A DNA stretch of 64,000 bases from Rhinopithecus roxellana (GCF_007565055.1 NC_044559.1:43036522-43100521), one strand, 5' to 3'; shown: positions 10,851 to 22,999, counted from the stretch's first letter. Numbers and translations are program-made. The notes: a model not told the origin generated them from the sequence alone.

Positions 10851-11820
10851 CATTGGGCAAAGAATTGCCTCCTTCTTTACAGGCATCTTTGCTTGACGCA
10901 GACTCTAAACCAGGAAGAGCAGGCACAGGAAAGGAGAGGGCCTAGGGAGCCACAGTTATTTACTTTTGCTCAGAGACGCTGAGGGTACCCTTGCTCTTTA
11001 GAAAACAGCTGGGACAATCTCTGGTTGAAGCTGCTGAAAGCCCATGTTCTTCTCTGCTCTTCCAGCAACAAGAGCTACAGGGAAACAGAGGACATTATTA
11101 TGAGTGAAGATGGCGGCCACCTTCTGATGCCACTCTTGGCTAATTCTGACTACATAATGTGGAGTAAAAGTTTGTCTCCATATGACCTGCTGCAACAAGT
11201 AGTGAACCGTTATTCTCCTGGACAGAGGTGTGGTCAGGGTGTGTGACTGAGACTGTCACCGTGGAGGCAAGATGAATGTACCAAGCAGTCTCTATGCTGA
11301 GGACCTGGTTGTTTTGGAGTTATAACATCCTAGTCGCTTTAGTCATCCATGAGCTTCATGATGACACTGAGCCATCTGACACTCCCACCCTTCATATGGG
11401 GCTCCTCTGGGTACCAGGCAGGGGCTGCTGTATGCAGATGGTGTCCTGGGATTCTAAAAGACACAAAGTGCTCGCTGTCTCGCCAGGATCTCTTTCTGCA
11501 GCAGGGACCCTTGATAGAGGTTATCCAGCCTGGACAGAGGATGAGGATCCTGGATTCTCCGGTCTGAGAACCTCTCTGGATCTGCTAGAGATCTCAGCCT
11601 GTCCTGCATGACCAAAGCACTGGGGTGGAGCTCTTCTTCATTAGTGGAGCGGGCCCCTCTTCTTCGTGGAGGCTGAGGCCTGCAGGAGCACGGTCCCACA
11701 AGGCAGCATGGCAGGGCAGGGGAGGGCAGTCACAGTTTACTGGCAGATGGGCCCGCAGCATACTTACTTAGGGTCAACATAGGGTCAACAAGTGGGGATG
11801 GGGTGCAGGCCCTTAAAAGA
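10851..11820. other. Non-repeat DNA, no gene seen
   Basis: About 970 bp of unique sequence of moderate GC. The word gaagatggcggccacc near 11107 looks like a start context but opens no supported reading frame. The 111-codon frame at 11276-11611 has no recognisable domain. Confidence 0.45.
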
Positions 11821-11830
11821 AAGTAAATGG

Positions 11831-12121
11831 GCCGGGTGTGGTGGCTCACACCTGTAATCCCAGCACTTTGGGAGGCTGAGGCAGGTGGATCACCTGAGGT
11901 CAGCAGTTTGAGAATAGCCTGGCCAACATGGTGAAACCCCCTCTCTACTAAAAATACAAAAATTAGCTGGGTGTGGTGGCAGGTGCCTGTAATCCCAGCT
12001 ACTTGAGAGGCTGAGGCAGGATAATTGCTAAAGTTGCAGTGAGCTGAGATCACGACACTGCACCCCAGCCTGAGCGACACAGCGAGACTCCATCTCAAAA
12101 AAAAAAAAAAAAAAAAAAAAG
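11831..12121 (+). mobile_element. AluS-like element with poly-A tail
   Basis: It starts gccgggtgtggtggctcac and ends in about 26 A. A short deletion in the right arm has removed the cttgaacccgggaggcgg part (ttgct runs into aaagttgcag). The target-site duplication aagtaaatgg (11821-11830) is matched by gtaaatgg at 12122-12129. The following (GA)n stretch at 12129-12152 grows from the target site. Confidence 0.95.
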
Positions 12122-12369
12122 GTAAATGGAGAGAGAGAGAGAAGAGAGAGAGTATATGTTTCAGGTTTCCTGGACACTCCCAGGACCAGTGCCTTGGGAG
12201 GTGTGGTGGGCATGGAACCACCCTCTTGCCTTTCTGGGCTGTGTCGCTGACTTGGGCAGTCAGTGGCTCTTTATTGAGCCCTTACTATGTCCCAGGTACT
12301 ATGCTTTGCATTTGACAGACCCCTCACCACCCACCCTATGGTGGGGATTACCAGCTCCCCTTTGCGGTG

Positions 12370-12540
12370 TGACTGGCACTTGGGTTGTGGCTATAACATT
12401 TCCTAGTTGAGTGATCTTGGGCGAGTCAGTTTACCTCTGTGGGCCTCAGTTTCCTAGTTTGGGAAAGGGAGACAAATGTGAAAATACTCTGTGTAAAGTG
12501 GAAAACATGTTTTAAATGTTAGAGCTACATGGAGTGTGAA
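12370..12540 (+). mobile_element. MIR SINE
   Basis: The words gagtgatcttgggcgagtca, then tgggcctcagtttcctag and gggaaagggaga are a clear MIR core in plus orientation. Confidence 0.8.
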
Positions 12541-12959
12541 GTTACCGTGTGACAAAGTTATGTTGACACAAAGAACTTAAGAAGATGTTAGGATTCGCAT
12601 TAACTAATAAGGAAAGTTGGAGTATCTCATGTGTTCAGGCACAAATACTGACGGTGAAGTGTGCAATTATTAGCAACACCAGCAGAATAACCACTGCACA
12701 GCTGGTAGGGGCTGAACAGGGATTCATACTCCGATACTTCAGAGATCAAAGTCCATGTCCTTAAGCACCACACTGCAGGGCCTCCATGAGCTTGTGTGAG
12801 TCTCACAGTCTTCTTGGCCCTGTTCAGCAGGCCAAGAAGAAAGTAATACTTCCCTTAAAAAACGAGGAGATGGAGGCTGACAGAGAGGCATTATACGTGA
12901 GAACTCATATAAGGGTATGGAGCCAGAGGAAATTTAGTCTCAGATCCTAAGGTCTGCAG

Positions 12960-13190
12960 TTTATAATTCATTCATTTATTTAAGAAATGTTTATTGAGCA
13001 GCTGTTATGTACCAGGGACCGTTTGGGGAGCTTTGAACGCTGTGATGAGCAAATTCAGCCCTCATGGACCTTTTGGGATATGGGGGAGGTAGACAAGTAA
13101 ATAACCCCACAAACGAGACATGTAGTTGCAGCTGGGCTAAGAATACAAGCAGCGCACTGAGAAGTCCAAGGGGAAGGCTGCTTAAAACCA
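12960..13190 (-). mobile_element. L2 3' end, antisense
   Basis: The words tttattgagcagctgttatg, taccagggaccgtttgggga, then ccctcatggaccttttggga and acaagtaaataa follow the antisense L2 3' end (tattgagcacctactatgtgccaggcactg..ccctcatggagctta..). Confidence 0.8.
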
Positions 13191-13834
13191 TCCAACATTC
13201 TAACTCATTCTCCTGGGAGACACTGAAGGCAGGGGAATGGGAGCTACCATGGAGCCTGCAAGGTTACAGACCGAGAGCCCCTGAAAGCAGAGGAAACTCG
13301 AAGTGGAGTGGATGGGGTTGGGTGTTTGTCTTCACAGTTGCCTCCCCATGTCATGCACATCTACCTCGTCTCCCTGGAACCTCCGTGGGGCTGTAATGGG
13401 GCTATTCCTTACACCTGCTATATCACAATACAAGGTGGGCCACAGGAGTGCGTTTAATAGGAAGCCTTAACTTTTCTGGCAGCAATATAGGAAAAGACAT
13501 CAGCAGGAGAGAGCTGAAAGGAAAGACCAGGAGTTTGCTGGAGTGAAGAGTTACTCTTTGGTAAGTTGGAGGCCTGCACGGTGAGATGCACTATTTTCCT
13601 CCCATTCAGTGGTGTCCTCTGCCTCTCCAGTTTGCCTGTGGTTTGAGATAAGCCAAATCAGGATTCCTTGAGGACACTGGAGAAAATGAATGTGTCATGA
13701 AGCAATTTAGTGCCAAGGGTCTGAGGGAAGAGGTGTCAGCTAGAGACAGGAGCAGGGAAGGCTCGTGGGGTATGTGAGGGCAGCTTGACTAGGGTCCTTG
13801 GGACCAGGCCCAGATAAAAACTGGGATTTTCCAG
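13191..13834. other. Non-repeat DNA, no gene seen
   Basis: Unique, moderately GC-rich sequence between L2 and an LTR. Nothing recognisable. Confidence 0.45.
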
Positions 13835-14290
13835 TATGGAGTTGGGTTTGCCCATGACTTCAGAATAGCTGGGTGGTTCTGACTCAGGGTCTCTCATAAA
13901 GCTACAGTCAAGTTCTCAGCAGGGGCTCCAGTCATCTCGAGGTTTGCATGGGGCTGGAGGATACGCTTCCAAGGGAGCTTATCCGTGTGCCTGGCAAGTT
14001 AGTGCTGGCTGTGGGCAGGAGGCCTCAGTTCCTCACCAGGGGGACCTCTTCACAGAGCTGCTTGAGTGTCCTGACAACATGGCAGCTGGCTTCCTGGAGA
14101 CTGAGTGACCCAAGAGAGAACAAAGTGAAAGCAATGGCTTTTCTGACCCAGCCTGAGACGTCACACTCCACCATTTCCACAACATACTATTGCTTACAGA
14201 GGACAGCCTTATTTGATACAAAGGGGACTATACAAGGATGCAAATATCCAGGGGCAAGAACCATTGGGGGCCATTTGAAATGCTGGCAAC
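13835..14290 (-). mobile_element. MLT1-like MaLR LTR, antisense, partial
   Basis: The order gctgggtggttctgactcag, then gctggctgtgggcaggaggc, cctgacaacatggcagctgg, ccaagagagaacaaagtgaa and cacactccaccatttcc matches old MLT1 LTRs read backwards. A diverged relative at 55,975-56,505 shares the same blocks. The outer end (tattagttatctattgctg in intact copies) is missing. Confidence 0.7.
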
Positions 14291-14427
14291 CACACCGGGC
14301 TTCAGTGTCCTCACCAGTAAGGGGCAATCATGCCTGCTCAATTGCCTCACTGTAAGAATAAAAGGAGAGCCTTTGTGGGAAGGATGGGAAGTGCCGTAGC
14401 AGTTAGGAGCTCAGGGATAAGACAGGT

Positions 14428-14927
14428 GTGATGGTTAATTTTATATGTCAACTTGATCGCTAAGGGATGCTCAGCTGGCCAGGTGCATCTGTGAGGGTGT
14501 TTCCAGAAGAGATTAGCAATTGAATCAGTGAGCTGAGTAAAGAAGATCTGCCCTCACCAAAGTGGGTGGGCAGCAGCCAATCCATTTAGGGTCAGACTAG
14601 AACAAAAAGGTAGAGGACAGGGGAATTTGCTCTCTCTCTATTTGAGCTGGGACATCCGTCTTCTGACATCCCTCAGACATCAGAGTTCCATGTTTTCAGG
14701 CCTTCACACTCTAAGGCTTGTCCCCAGCAGACTCTCTGTCGCTGGTCTCAGGCCTTCAGACCCAGACTGAATCACAGCACTGGCTTCACAGGTTCTCCAG
14801 CTTGCAGACAGCATATTGTGGGGGCTCCTTTCATAATCACGTGAGCCAAGTCTCATAATAAATCCTCTGTTATATATCTATGTATCCTTGGTTCTGTTTT
14901 TCTTGAGAACTCTAGCTAATGCGACAG
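14428..14927 (+). mobile_element. ERVL-type solo LTR (MLT2-like)
   Basis: It opens with tgatggttaattttatatgt and closes gaactctagctaatgcgaca, the TG..CA ends of an LTR. A polyadenylation-type ataataaatcc sits near 14857. Internal blocks such as gtgagggtgtttccagaaga and aaagtgggtgggcagcagcc belong to one widespread mammalian LTR family. I remember it as ERVL-class, but the subfamily is not certain. No internal viral genes are present. Confidence 0.65.
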
Positions 14928-15219
14928 GATAAAACAGGGTGAGATGTCTGAATTGAGGTGTATTGTAAACGTAAAATATACCCCCAGATTCCTAAGAGTT
15001 AATATGAAAAAGAATGTAAATTACCTCATTAACATGTTGAAATGATATTTTGGATAGTGTGTGAAAGACATTTTTTATTAAAATTAATTTTACCTGTTTC
15101 TTTTCTTTCGTTAATGGGGCTTCCAGAAAATTTGTGAGTGATGTATATGGCTGGCATTCCATTTCTATCGGGCAGCTCTGGCCTACACCATGAGTCTGGA
15201 TGGTGTCCTCACCCCTGTC

Positions 15220-15460
15220 TCTCCAGAGCTTCCAAAGGGCTCAGTGTAGAGTAGATGCTCAATACATGTCTGAGTGAGTGCTCAGAACATGCAGGTGTCC
15301 AAGGAATGTCAAACAGACACCCTGGGAGAGAGGGAACACCATGATCTTTGCAGTGAGACAAATCTGGATTCAAATTCTGGTTCAACTCCTTGTTGGGTGA
15401 GTCCCTAACCTTATGAACCAAAGATTCCACATCTGCAGAATGGGTCTGCTAGTCCCTACT
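15220..15460 (+). mobile_element. L2 tail scrap followed by MIR SINE
   Basis: At 15235-15290, gtagatgctcaatacatg resembles an L2 3' end. From about 15325, ggattcaaattctggttcaa, gggtgagtccctaacct and atctgcagaatgggtctg fit MIR in plus orientation, including its box B-like segment. Confidence 0.6.
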
Positions 15461-15703
15461 CAGCTCCCTCTGCTCAACTGAAAGATGCAAATGAGGTGTA
15501 ACTGTGCTGACGGGAGGCCTCATTGTATGGGCTCTTAGTATAAGTGCATGCTGGCTCAGGCTAAAAGCAGCTCAGGTGTGGGTGGTAGGATGAGGCTGAG
15601 GAATGGCAGCGCTTGGGCACGTGTGCACATACATGTGGGCCAGCTGCACACTAGCCACATGCTTGCTGTTGGCAAAGCCCCTTTGGTTTTTCATTTATTT
15701 TCC

Positions 15704-16013
15704 TTTTTTTTTTTTTTTGAAATAGAATCTCACTCTGTTGCTCAGGCTGGAGTGCAATGGCACGATCGTATCTCGCTGAAGCCTCAACCTCCTGGGCTCA
15801 GGTAGGTGATCCTTTCACCTCAACCTTCTGAGTAGCTGGGGCTACCAGCATGCACCACCACACCTGCCTATTTTTTTTTAATTTTTATGTTTTTGTAGAG
15901 ACTGGGTCTCATTATGTTGCCAGCGCTGGTCTTGAACTGCTGGCCTTAAGCAATCCTCCCGCCTCAGCCTCCCAGCATGCTGGGATTACAAGCATGCGCC
16001 ACTGTGTGTGGCC
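15704..16013 (-). mobile_element. AluJ, full length, antisense
   Basis: T-run at 15704-15718, then gaaatagaatctcactct and both arms, to gcgccactgtgtgtggcc. The second arm carries gtctcattatgttgcc and cctcagcctcccagcatgct. The J-type features cctcaacctcctgggctc and ggccttaagcaatcctcc indicate an old copy. Confidence 0.93.
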
Positions 16014-16699
16014 AGGATTTGCTCATATTGCTGTTCTGTTTCTGTGCCCTGCTGTGGCCTGGTTTTGAATCCTGATGAAGGCAGAGACAACGGACAAAGG
16101 GGGTGAGGGGAGAGCAGCCTGCCCAGCACTGTCCTGTCCCCTTAGCCCATCACGGGCAGCAGTTTGGTGGACACCCCTCCTGACAGTGGAGACTGGTCCC
16201 AAGGCAAGAGCACAGGAGCATGTCAGAGGGGCAGTCTCCCCCGAACCAGGGGTGTCACTCCAGGGGTCTGCCCACCCCTCTCCTTTGCTAAGAATCAGCT
16301 CCAAGCTCCACACCCCATGTCTGTTCCCAAAGAGACCAGAGACAAAAGGAAGATGCATTTTCTGTTATCAAGCCACGAAATCCTTATGCTTAATTAAAAT
16401 GTGCCATGGCAACCAGTGATGTGTGTGTAGCCTGGCTCAGAGTGGCCATCACCACCAAAGGCGATGCCCACGTGCCATCCCTTTGTTCTCGGCTCTGGGA
16501 GAGGTGACCACACTGTTCCCTTTGTGAGCGTGGCCTTTGTCTGCGGCACAGAGCAGAACCACAAAGCCTCGGTGGGGCTGATGCCTGCAGCCTTTTTTGG
16601 GCCAGTGCCCTTGCCAGGCTGGGAAGCTGGGCAGTCCCAGGGCAGACATGGCCCAGTCTGTGTCAGCTGAGGGCTGTGCTGGGGACCACAGGTATGGTA
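16014..16699. other. Non-repeat DNA, moderately GC-rich
   Basis: Unique sequence. Overlapping 60-116 codon frames on both strands show no domain. CpGs are scattered rather than dense, so this is not a CpG island by eye. Confidence 0.4.
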
Positions 16700-17150
16700 A
16701 GGCATGGTCCCTGCACTCTGGACGCTGCTGGGGGAGACAGACACACAGCCAGATTGCTATATGACAGGGCTATAAGACTTTGGTAGGGCATGAGAAACAA
16801 GGTACCATGGAGCCTGGGCAGGGGCCTGAGGGTGGAATCAGAGGCGGCTTCCTGGAGGAGGGGTCATTCGAGTAGTTGAGGACTAGTCAGGAGAAGGGAG
16901 ATGAACGTGAGTGAGAATGGAAGTGAGGAGGGAAGGGATGTTCCTGGCAGAAGGAGGAGCACAAGCCAAGGTGTTGTGCCATGGTGTGCAGGGGCTGGTG
17001 CACAGGTCCAAGCTCCTGGACCATAAGGATGGGGAGGAAGTTGCGGGGACTGCGGAGGCTGGAACAGGATCTTGTAGAGCCTGTGTGCCAGGCTGAGAGA
17101 CCTAGATGTTATGTGATCTGGGCAACATGGGCAATAGAAGGTGGCTGAGT
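16700..17150 (-). mobile_element. L2, antisense, about 450 bp
   Basis: The order gggggagacagacacaca, then ggcggcttcctggaggagg, atggaagtgaggagggaa, gaaggaggagcacaagccaa and gatcttgtagagcctgtgtg follows the antisense L2 ORF2 3' half. The 154-codon minus-strand frame lying over it is an L2-derived or chance frame without reverse-transcriptase motifs. Confidence 0.6.
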
Positions 17151-17394
17151 GGATCAGAGTCAGATGAACGGCTGCTGAACCGGTGGCCACCAGTGTGCAC
17201 TGGAGAAACTCAGATGGCTCCTCTGTCCCCCTGTGAGGCTGACATGTGCAGGGGCCACAGGGGGGTCCTGAGGGACAGAGGGGGTGACCTGGGAGAACAC
17301 GCACTCCCATTATGGAAGGACACCGCAAACTGCAAGCCCAGTGAGTGGCAGATCAGCAGGGCCCAAGGAAGGAGGTAGCCTGGCATCCAGGGAC

Positions 17395-17750
17395 CAAACC
17401 CAATCTTGGAATCAGGTATCATTACTGCTGTGTGACCTCGGACAAGTCACTTAACCCCTCTGGGCTTTGGGTTTCTCTCCCTCTCTCTCTCTCTTTTTTT
17501 TTTTTTTTTGAAACAGATTCTTGCTCTGTAACCTAGGCTGGAGTGTAGTGGCAGGATCATAGCTCACTGCAGCCTCCACCTTTCAGGCTCAATTGATCCT
17601 CCTGCCTCAGCCTCCCGAGTAGCTGAGACTACACACATGCACCACCACGCCTGGCTAGTTTTTCTATTTCTCCTAGAGACAGGTTTTCATTATGTTGTCT
17701 AGGCTGTGTTTCTCATTTTTAACATGAAGAGGAAATGAAATCACTTGCAT
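17395..17750 (+). mobile_element. MIR SINE split by an Alu
   Basis: Before the Alu are tgctgtgtgacctcggacaa, gtcacttaacccctctgg and gctttgggtttctc. After it the MIR resumes with atttttaacatgaagagg. The two halves join cleanly once the Alu and one copy of the 7-bp duplication gtttctc are removed. Confidence 0.8.
17478..17707 (-). mobile_element. 5'-truncated Alu (J-like) inside a MIR, antisense
   Basis: A (TC)n/T tail at 17478-17509 is followed by the right arm and only the last part of the left arm, stopping at ttatgttgtctaggctgt. The target-site duplication gtttctc lies at 17471-17477 and 17708-17714. The truncation at the 5' side next to an intact duplication means the copy was short at insertion. 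Confidence 0.88.
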
Positions 17751-19995
17751 GAATGGTCTGTTTCATCCACTGACCATGAGTTAAGATCATCAAATATTGA
17801 CAGAATGAGTAAGGGAAGGTGGTGTTGACCCACAGCACTGGGCACTCACCAGGCCCAGCAGTTTAAATTGTCAGGAGATGCCAGGAGAGTTGTGACAGCA
17901 TTGGCTGCAGCAAAAGAGTCATTAGACTTGAGTTTAAAAGCTAGGAGTGTGAGATCACTGCAGCTGTCTTAATATCCTAAATTAAAATCATATTAAGGCT
18001 TCATGAATGTTCCAGCTGCTTCTTGGTTGCCTCTGAGCTGCTGCATGAAGAATGGGAAGCCCTTGGGTTGTTTTTCACAGGCTGCTGGCTTAGACTGGGC
18101 AGGAGAAGGCACAGTTGGGCGTGGCATGCACAGGGCCAAGGTAGGGAGCCCAGAAACCTCACTTGGGAAACTTTGTGGTCCAGAGATAGAAAATATCTCA
18201 GTAAAAGGACTGTTGCTTGGGTGGGGTAGATTTCCAGGGTCTTTAAAAAGCCATCAATATAGAGGCTCCAGAGTCCCCGAACCGTGATTATTTAAATCAT
18301 TTATTCGACATGAGGCTCCTCTCTCTCCCCATTTAATTTACCCTCTGTCTTCTCTAGGTCAGCTTAGAAAGGAGGAACTGATTTTCTTTAAATAAATATG
18401 GGTTGCAGCTTATGATTCAGGGGGTTTAAGGACTCTTGTGATTTCTCAGTCCCCTTGTAAGGTTTAGGTTTAGAACCGAATTAAAACACCAAAGGCAAGA
18501 AGTCTAAAAGGGAGAGATGGTTTCTGCCGATTCCTTCTGGCACCTGCAGTGCCTGTGACAATCTGCCCCACAGGGAGCCTATGTCACTGAGAGGGAAATG
18601 GTTCAATTCAGGACTGGTTAGAAATTGGGCTCATATACCAGCCATTAGGGAACTTTACTTGATGAGAAAATGAGAACCTTTTGTAGTTGCTAAAGAGAGC
18701 ACCATTCTTAATTTGACCTCTTCTTGGTCATGGGAGATGGGCACTTTATCGGAAACTCAAGTGCTCAGAGGAAGAAGAAAAAGGAAGCCGCTGGTGTGAG
18801 GAAGGGAGGACAGCTGCGTCTTATTCCCTTGTGTCCATGCTGTGTTCTTGGTATGCGGTCCCTGGAGCAAGTGCAAGAAATAAGACAAAGACATCGGTGA
18901 CTGTGTGGAGGCTCCGATGGACAGAGATGCTGGTCTTTTGTAAGATCTATGACAGGACAACATGGGGATGCATGAAAGCTCTCTCACGAGCAGCAGATGA
19001 AAACTGTTTTCAGAGCAGGGAAATCTACACTGGCATTTCACACGACCTTTGAATTATTTGATGAACTAGATAAGGTCTGACATCATTTTGTCAGGTTGGT
19101 TGCCCAAGGTTTGTACACGGGAACGGTCCAGTTAGACAAGTAGGCTGAAGGGAAGTGGGATGAAGTTCAGAAGTGGGGTCTGGGAGGTTAGAGTTCTGCA
19201 ACTTGATCCATTTTGAGTTGTTTGACCTTGAACTGTAACTTTTTGGACTTCATTTTTCTGAAAGATGAAACATGGATTTATGATCAAAATTGTTTCCAGG
19301 TCCAGGTATGATAAGCCTGAAATGATTTCCACTGCCCTAGACTCCCACCAAGGCACAGGTTGGCTTCCAGAAAATTGTTCTGATGATCTCCTCCCTCTAG
19401 GCAGCCAAAGAGCAGCTGCCAATTAATTCAGGGTTAACGGTGTCTATCTGCCTGTCTGTGGAGTGCTGTGGTGTGGTACACAGTTGGCTTTGGCAGGACT
19501 TGTTACTTGACAATTTTGAAGCTGGAAAATGTGCTTTAGGACACCATGTATATTGGTCTAAACCACCAACTAGTTTAGTGCTTGCAACAAATGGCCTTCA
19601 CAGTCAACATATGAAAGATGCAATTTTGCAGTAGCCTGGGAGAAAGCTCAAGTCTAGAAGGGAAGGAGAGCTTTGAGGGGGCCAGAGTGGTGGGGTGGAA
19701 TTGTTTAAAAATATTAGAGGGAAAAAATAAGAAACTTTCATGCATGCTACTTCCAATCCTGAGACTTTGTGATACACAGCAGGGAATCAGCTTTAATCTG
19801 AATGCCTACCAAAAAAGTTGGAGGATCACTCATACTACTAGTAAATTTCTTATATCTAAAACAGTACTTTTCTCAGTTACATGGAGACAGTCACCGTCAG
19901 AACCAGGGTGGAGCCAGGGTGGCTCTCTGGCCCCTCCCTTAAAATCAAATAAAAGGACACTTTTAGCAGTTTTAGCCTGTGCCGTAGATTTGTAG
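17751..19995. other. Long non-repeat block, no gene seen
   Basis: About 2.2 kb with almost no transposon. AT-rich words such as gattatttaaatcatttatt (about 18284-18303) and ctttaaataaatatgggttg (about 18388-18407) give local regulatory-like composition. At 19160-19290 a weak MIR trace is possible (gagttgtttgaccttgaact). The short frames have no recognisable domains. Confidence 0.4.
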
Positions 19996-21830
19996 GGTAG
20001 CTTGTTGGTGACTTTCATTTGAATTTCTTGATTACAAAAGAGGTTGATTACCTTTTTATTAATATATATTTACTGGCATTTAGGTTTCCACTTTGTAAAA
20101 TATCTATTCAAGTCTTTAAAAAAACACTGAATTATCTGAGTTTCTCATACTGATTTCTGAGGCTTCTTGATATATTCTGGATGTGAGTCCTTTGTTGGTT
20201 TTATGTGTTGGAAATAATTTCTGCTCTGTAGCTTCCATTTCCTTTCTCTTACTAGTATGTTTTGATAAACAGAAGCTTTTAATTTGAATGTAATGAATGT
20301 CACCAATCTTTTCCTTTATAATTAATGTTTTATAATTCTTTCTCACAAAGACAGTCTTCTGTACTATTTTGCCTTTTACATTTAAGTCTATAATCTGCCT
20401 GGAGTTGACTTTTGAGCATGGTGTGAGGTAGGGGTCCACTTTAATTTTTTTCATATGGATATCAAATTGTCTCAGCTCTATTTATTATCCTCCCCTATGG
20501 ATTGGCAGTGCTAGCTTTACAATAAATCAAGTGTCCATATTTGCTGGGATTTGTTTCTTTGTTTTATATTCTGTTCCACTTGTCTATTTGTCTCTCTTTG
20601 AGCCAGTATACTGTGCTAAGTTTAATAACAGTTTTGTTTTCTGATCTTAACAGCTAGCAGGAAGAGTACTCTACCTTGTTCTTTTCAAGAGTTTCTTAAC
20701 TATTCTTGGCCTTTTGCTTTTTCATATAAAATTTAGACTTGCCTTTCAACTTATACAAAATATCTGTTGGGATTTTGCTAATGGTATTGCTTTGAATCTA
20801 TAGATCATTTTAGGGAGGAAATTAATATCTTTGCAATAATTGATTCCTCCAATCCATGAACATGATGTATATTTCCATTTACTTAGGTCTCTTTTTAACT
20901 TTTATTTTAGGTTCAAAGGTATATGTGCAGGTTTGTTACACAGGTAAATTGCGTGTTATGAAAATTTGGTGTACAGATTATTTTGTCACCCAGGTAAATG
21001 CATAGTATACTTAGGTCTTCTTTAATAGTTTCATAATTATTTGGTTTTATCCATGGAGGTTGTGAAGAAGTACTTGCTACTTTTGATGCAATTGAAAGCT
21101 GTATCATTAAAAAAATTATTTTTGTATATAGAAATATAATTATTTTTTATATATTGATTTTTTAAAAATGTAGTAGGCTTGCCAATTCCGTTATTAATTA
21201 TAATAAACTATCTAAGGATTTTAAAAGATTTTTAAATATAAACAATTGTATCATCCACAAATAATGACAGTTTCATGTCTTCCTTTCCAATCCTTACACT
21301 ATTTATTTATTTGCCTTATTTCACTGGCTAGGACCTCTAGTAAAATGTTCAATAGAAGTAGTGATAGTGGGCATCATTGTCTTGTTTGCAATCTTAAAAA
21401 TAAAACCCTCATAATTTTACCACTAAGCATAATGTTTGGTGAGAGTGTATATCCTTTATCAGTTTAGGGAAACTTCCTTCTATTTCTGGTTTATTACAAC
21501 TTTTTCCTCCCCCCATCATGAAGGATGATGAATATTATCAAATGCTTCTTCTCTACTATGAAAAAAAGTCATTTAATTTTTCTTCTTTAATCTGTGAATG
21601 TGGTAAAATACATGGATTTTTCTAATGTTAAACCAACCTTGAATTCCTGCTCTAAACCCAACTTGATTTATATTGCTGGATTTGGTGTGTTAATATTTGT
21701 TTAGGATTTTTATATCCATGTGAATGAGAGATTGGAATATGATTTTCTTTTATCATACTGTATTTATCAGATTTTCATGATGAAGTTATACTAGCCTAAT
21801 GAATTGAGTATATAGCTACGGTGTTTTAGT
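19996..21830 (-). mobile_element. Old L1 (L1M-type) ORF2 region, antisense, with a nested L1
   Basis: Antisense ORF2 words run in order: cttgttggtgactttcattt, attctggatgtgagtccttt, ctgcctggagttgacttttg, ggtgtgaggtaggggtccac, gctttgaatctatagatcat, ggcatcattgtcttgtttgc and aaccaaccttgaattcctgc. Many stops break the reverse-transcriptase frame, so it is dead. A 117-bp younger L1 end interrupts it at 20891-21007. Confidence 0.9.
20891..21007 (-). mobile_element. Very short 5'-truncated L1 3' end nested in an older L1
   Basis: The words cttttattttaggttcaaag, gtgcaggtttgttacacagg and gattattttgtcacccagg are a primate-age L1 3' end in antisense. The duplication tacttaggtct stands at both 20880-20890 and 21008-21018, and the older L1 reads through when the insert and one copy are removed. 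The insertion is 117 bp between duplications. Confidence 0.9.
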
Positions 21831-22152
21831 TGTAATAGTCTTGCCAGGACACTGCTGTTTCTGCTAGATATTACCACTGCTACCACTGCATTTGGATTCT
21901 AACTTTCTCTTGTTTATTTTCTCATTTATTCCAGATTCAAAGTCCTGGATGGAAGTATCTGATTGGTTGAGTAGGCTATTGGGAGATGGTGAGAGGGAGG
22001 CTCAAGTTCTCTTGTTGTTTATGGTTAGGAAGGGTATACTGCTTTCCAACAAGGCTGGTGCGGGTTGTATGCTATATAGATTGTCCTGTCTGCCCCTACC
22101 CAAAACCCCACACATATCCTCTACAATAACTCTGTACAGTACAGTTATTCTT

Positions 22153-22468
22153 CTTCTTCTTCTTTTTTTTTTTTTTTTTTCCCGAGATGGAGTCTCACTC
22201 TGTTGCCCAGGCTGGAGTGCAGTGATGCGATCTCAGCTCAGCTCACTGCAACCTCCGCCTGCTGGGTTCAAGCAATTCTCCTGCCACAGCCTCCCAAGCA
22301 GCTTGGACTACCGGCATCTGCCACCATGCCCGGCTAATTTTTATGTTTTTAGTAGAGACAGGGTTTCACCATGCTGGCCAGGCTGGTCTTGAACTTCTGA
22401 CCTCGTGAACCACCCACCTTGGCCTCCCAAAGTGCCTGGATTACAGGCATGAACCACTGTGCCGGGCC
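22153..22468 (-). mobile_element. Alu (S/Y-like), full length, antisense
   Basis: A complete antisense Alu, from a (CTT)n/T tail through gagatggagtctcactctgt to cactgtgccgggcc. It has a perfect 15-bp target-site duplication, agtacagttattctt, at 22138-22152 and 22469-22483. A tcagctcagctcac duplication (5 bp, agctc) is visible in the right arm. Confidence 0.96.
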
Positions 22469-22509
22469 AGTACAGTTATTCTTATGCTCATTAAAGATTA
22501 AGAACACTG

Positions 22510-22999
22510 TGGCCCAGTTTGGTGGCTCACGCTTGTAATCCTAACACTTCGGGAGGCTGGGGCAGGTGGATTGCTTGAGCCCAGGAGTTCAAGACCAACC
22601 TGGGCAACATGGTTAAACCCCATTTCTACTAAAAAAAAAAAAAAAAAAAATTAGCCGGACATGGCGGCGTTCCCCTGCAGTCCCAGCTACTCCAGCTACT
22701 CGGGAGGCAGAGGCAGGAGAATTGCTTGAACCCAGGGGGCGGAGGTTGCAGTGAGCCAACATGGTGCCACTGCACTCTAGCCTGGCAACAGAGCAAGACT
22801 CCATCTCAAAAAAAAAAAAAAAAGAAAAAACAAAAACAAATACAAAAATTTGCAGAGTGGCTCATGTCTGTAGTCCTAGCTGCTTGAGGGGCTGAGGTGG
22901 GAGGATCACTTGAGCCCAGGCTGTTGAGGCTGCATTGAGCCAAGATAGCACCACTGCACTCCAGATTGGGCAATGGGAGTGAGAACCTTTAAAAAAAAA
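22510..22999 (+). mobile_element. Three-armed Alu flanked by one target-site duplication
   Basis: Arm 1 (22510-22630) is J-like with gattgcttgagcccaggagt. Arm 2 (22651-22807) is an S-like right arm with gaattgcttgaacccaggg and ggaggttgcagtgagcc, ending in A-rich sequence. Arm 3 (22841-22990) is a J-like right arm with gatcacttgagcccaggctg. Only one duplication, attaagaacactg, brackets the whole (22497-22509 and 23000-23012). The simplest reading is an AluJ whose A-rich linker received a truncated AluS. Confidence 0.88.

Noticed and set aside
11730..12221. 163-codon minus-strand frame
   Set aside because: It is translated Alu (residues such as GSLAVSLRLGCS-type and ASASQVAGITG) with unique flanks.
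16864..17328. 154-codon minus-strand Pro/Ser-rich frame
   Set aside because: It overlies an antisense L2 and unique GC-rich sequence. No recognisable domain.
16014..17400. Possible CpG island or promoter in the GC-richer stretch
   Set aside because: CpG dinucleotides are sparse by eye, and much of it is L2.
21892..22392. 166-codon frame ending in Ser/Pro/Cys-rich sequence
   Set aside because: The C-terminal half is the classic translation of an antisense Alu.
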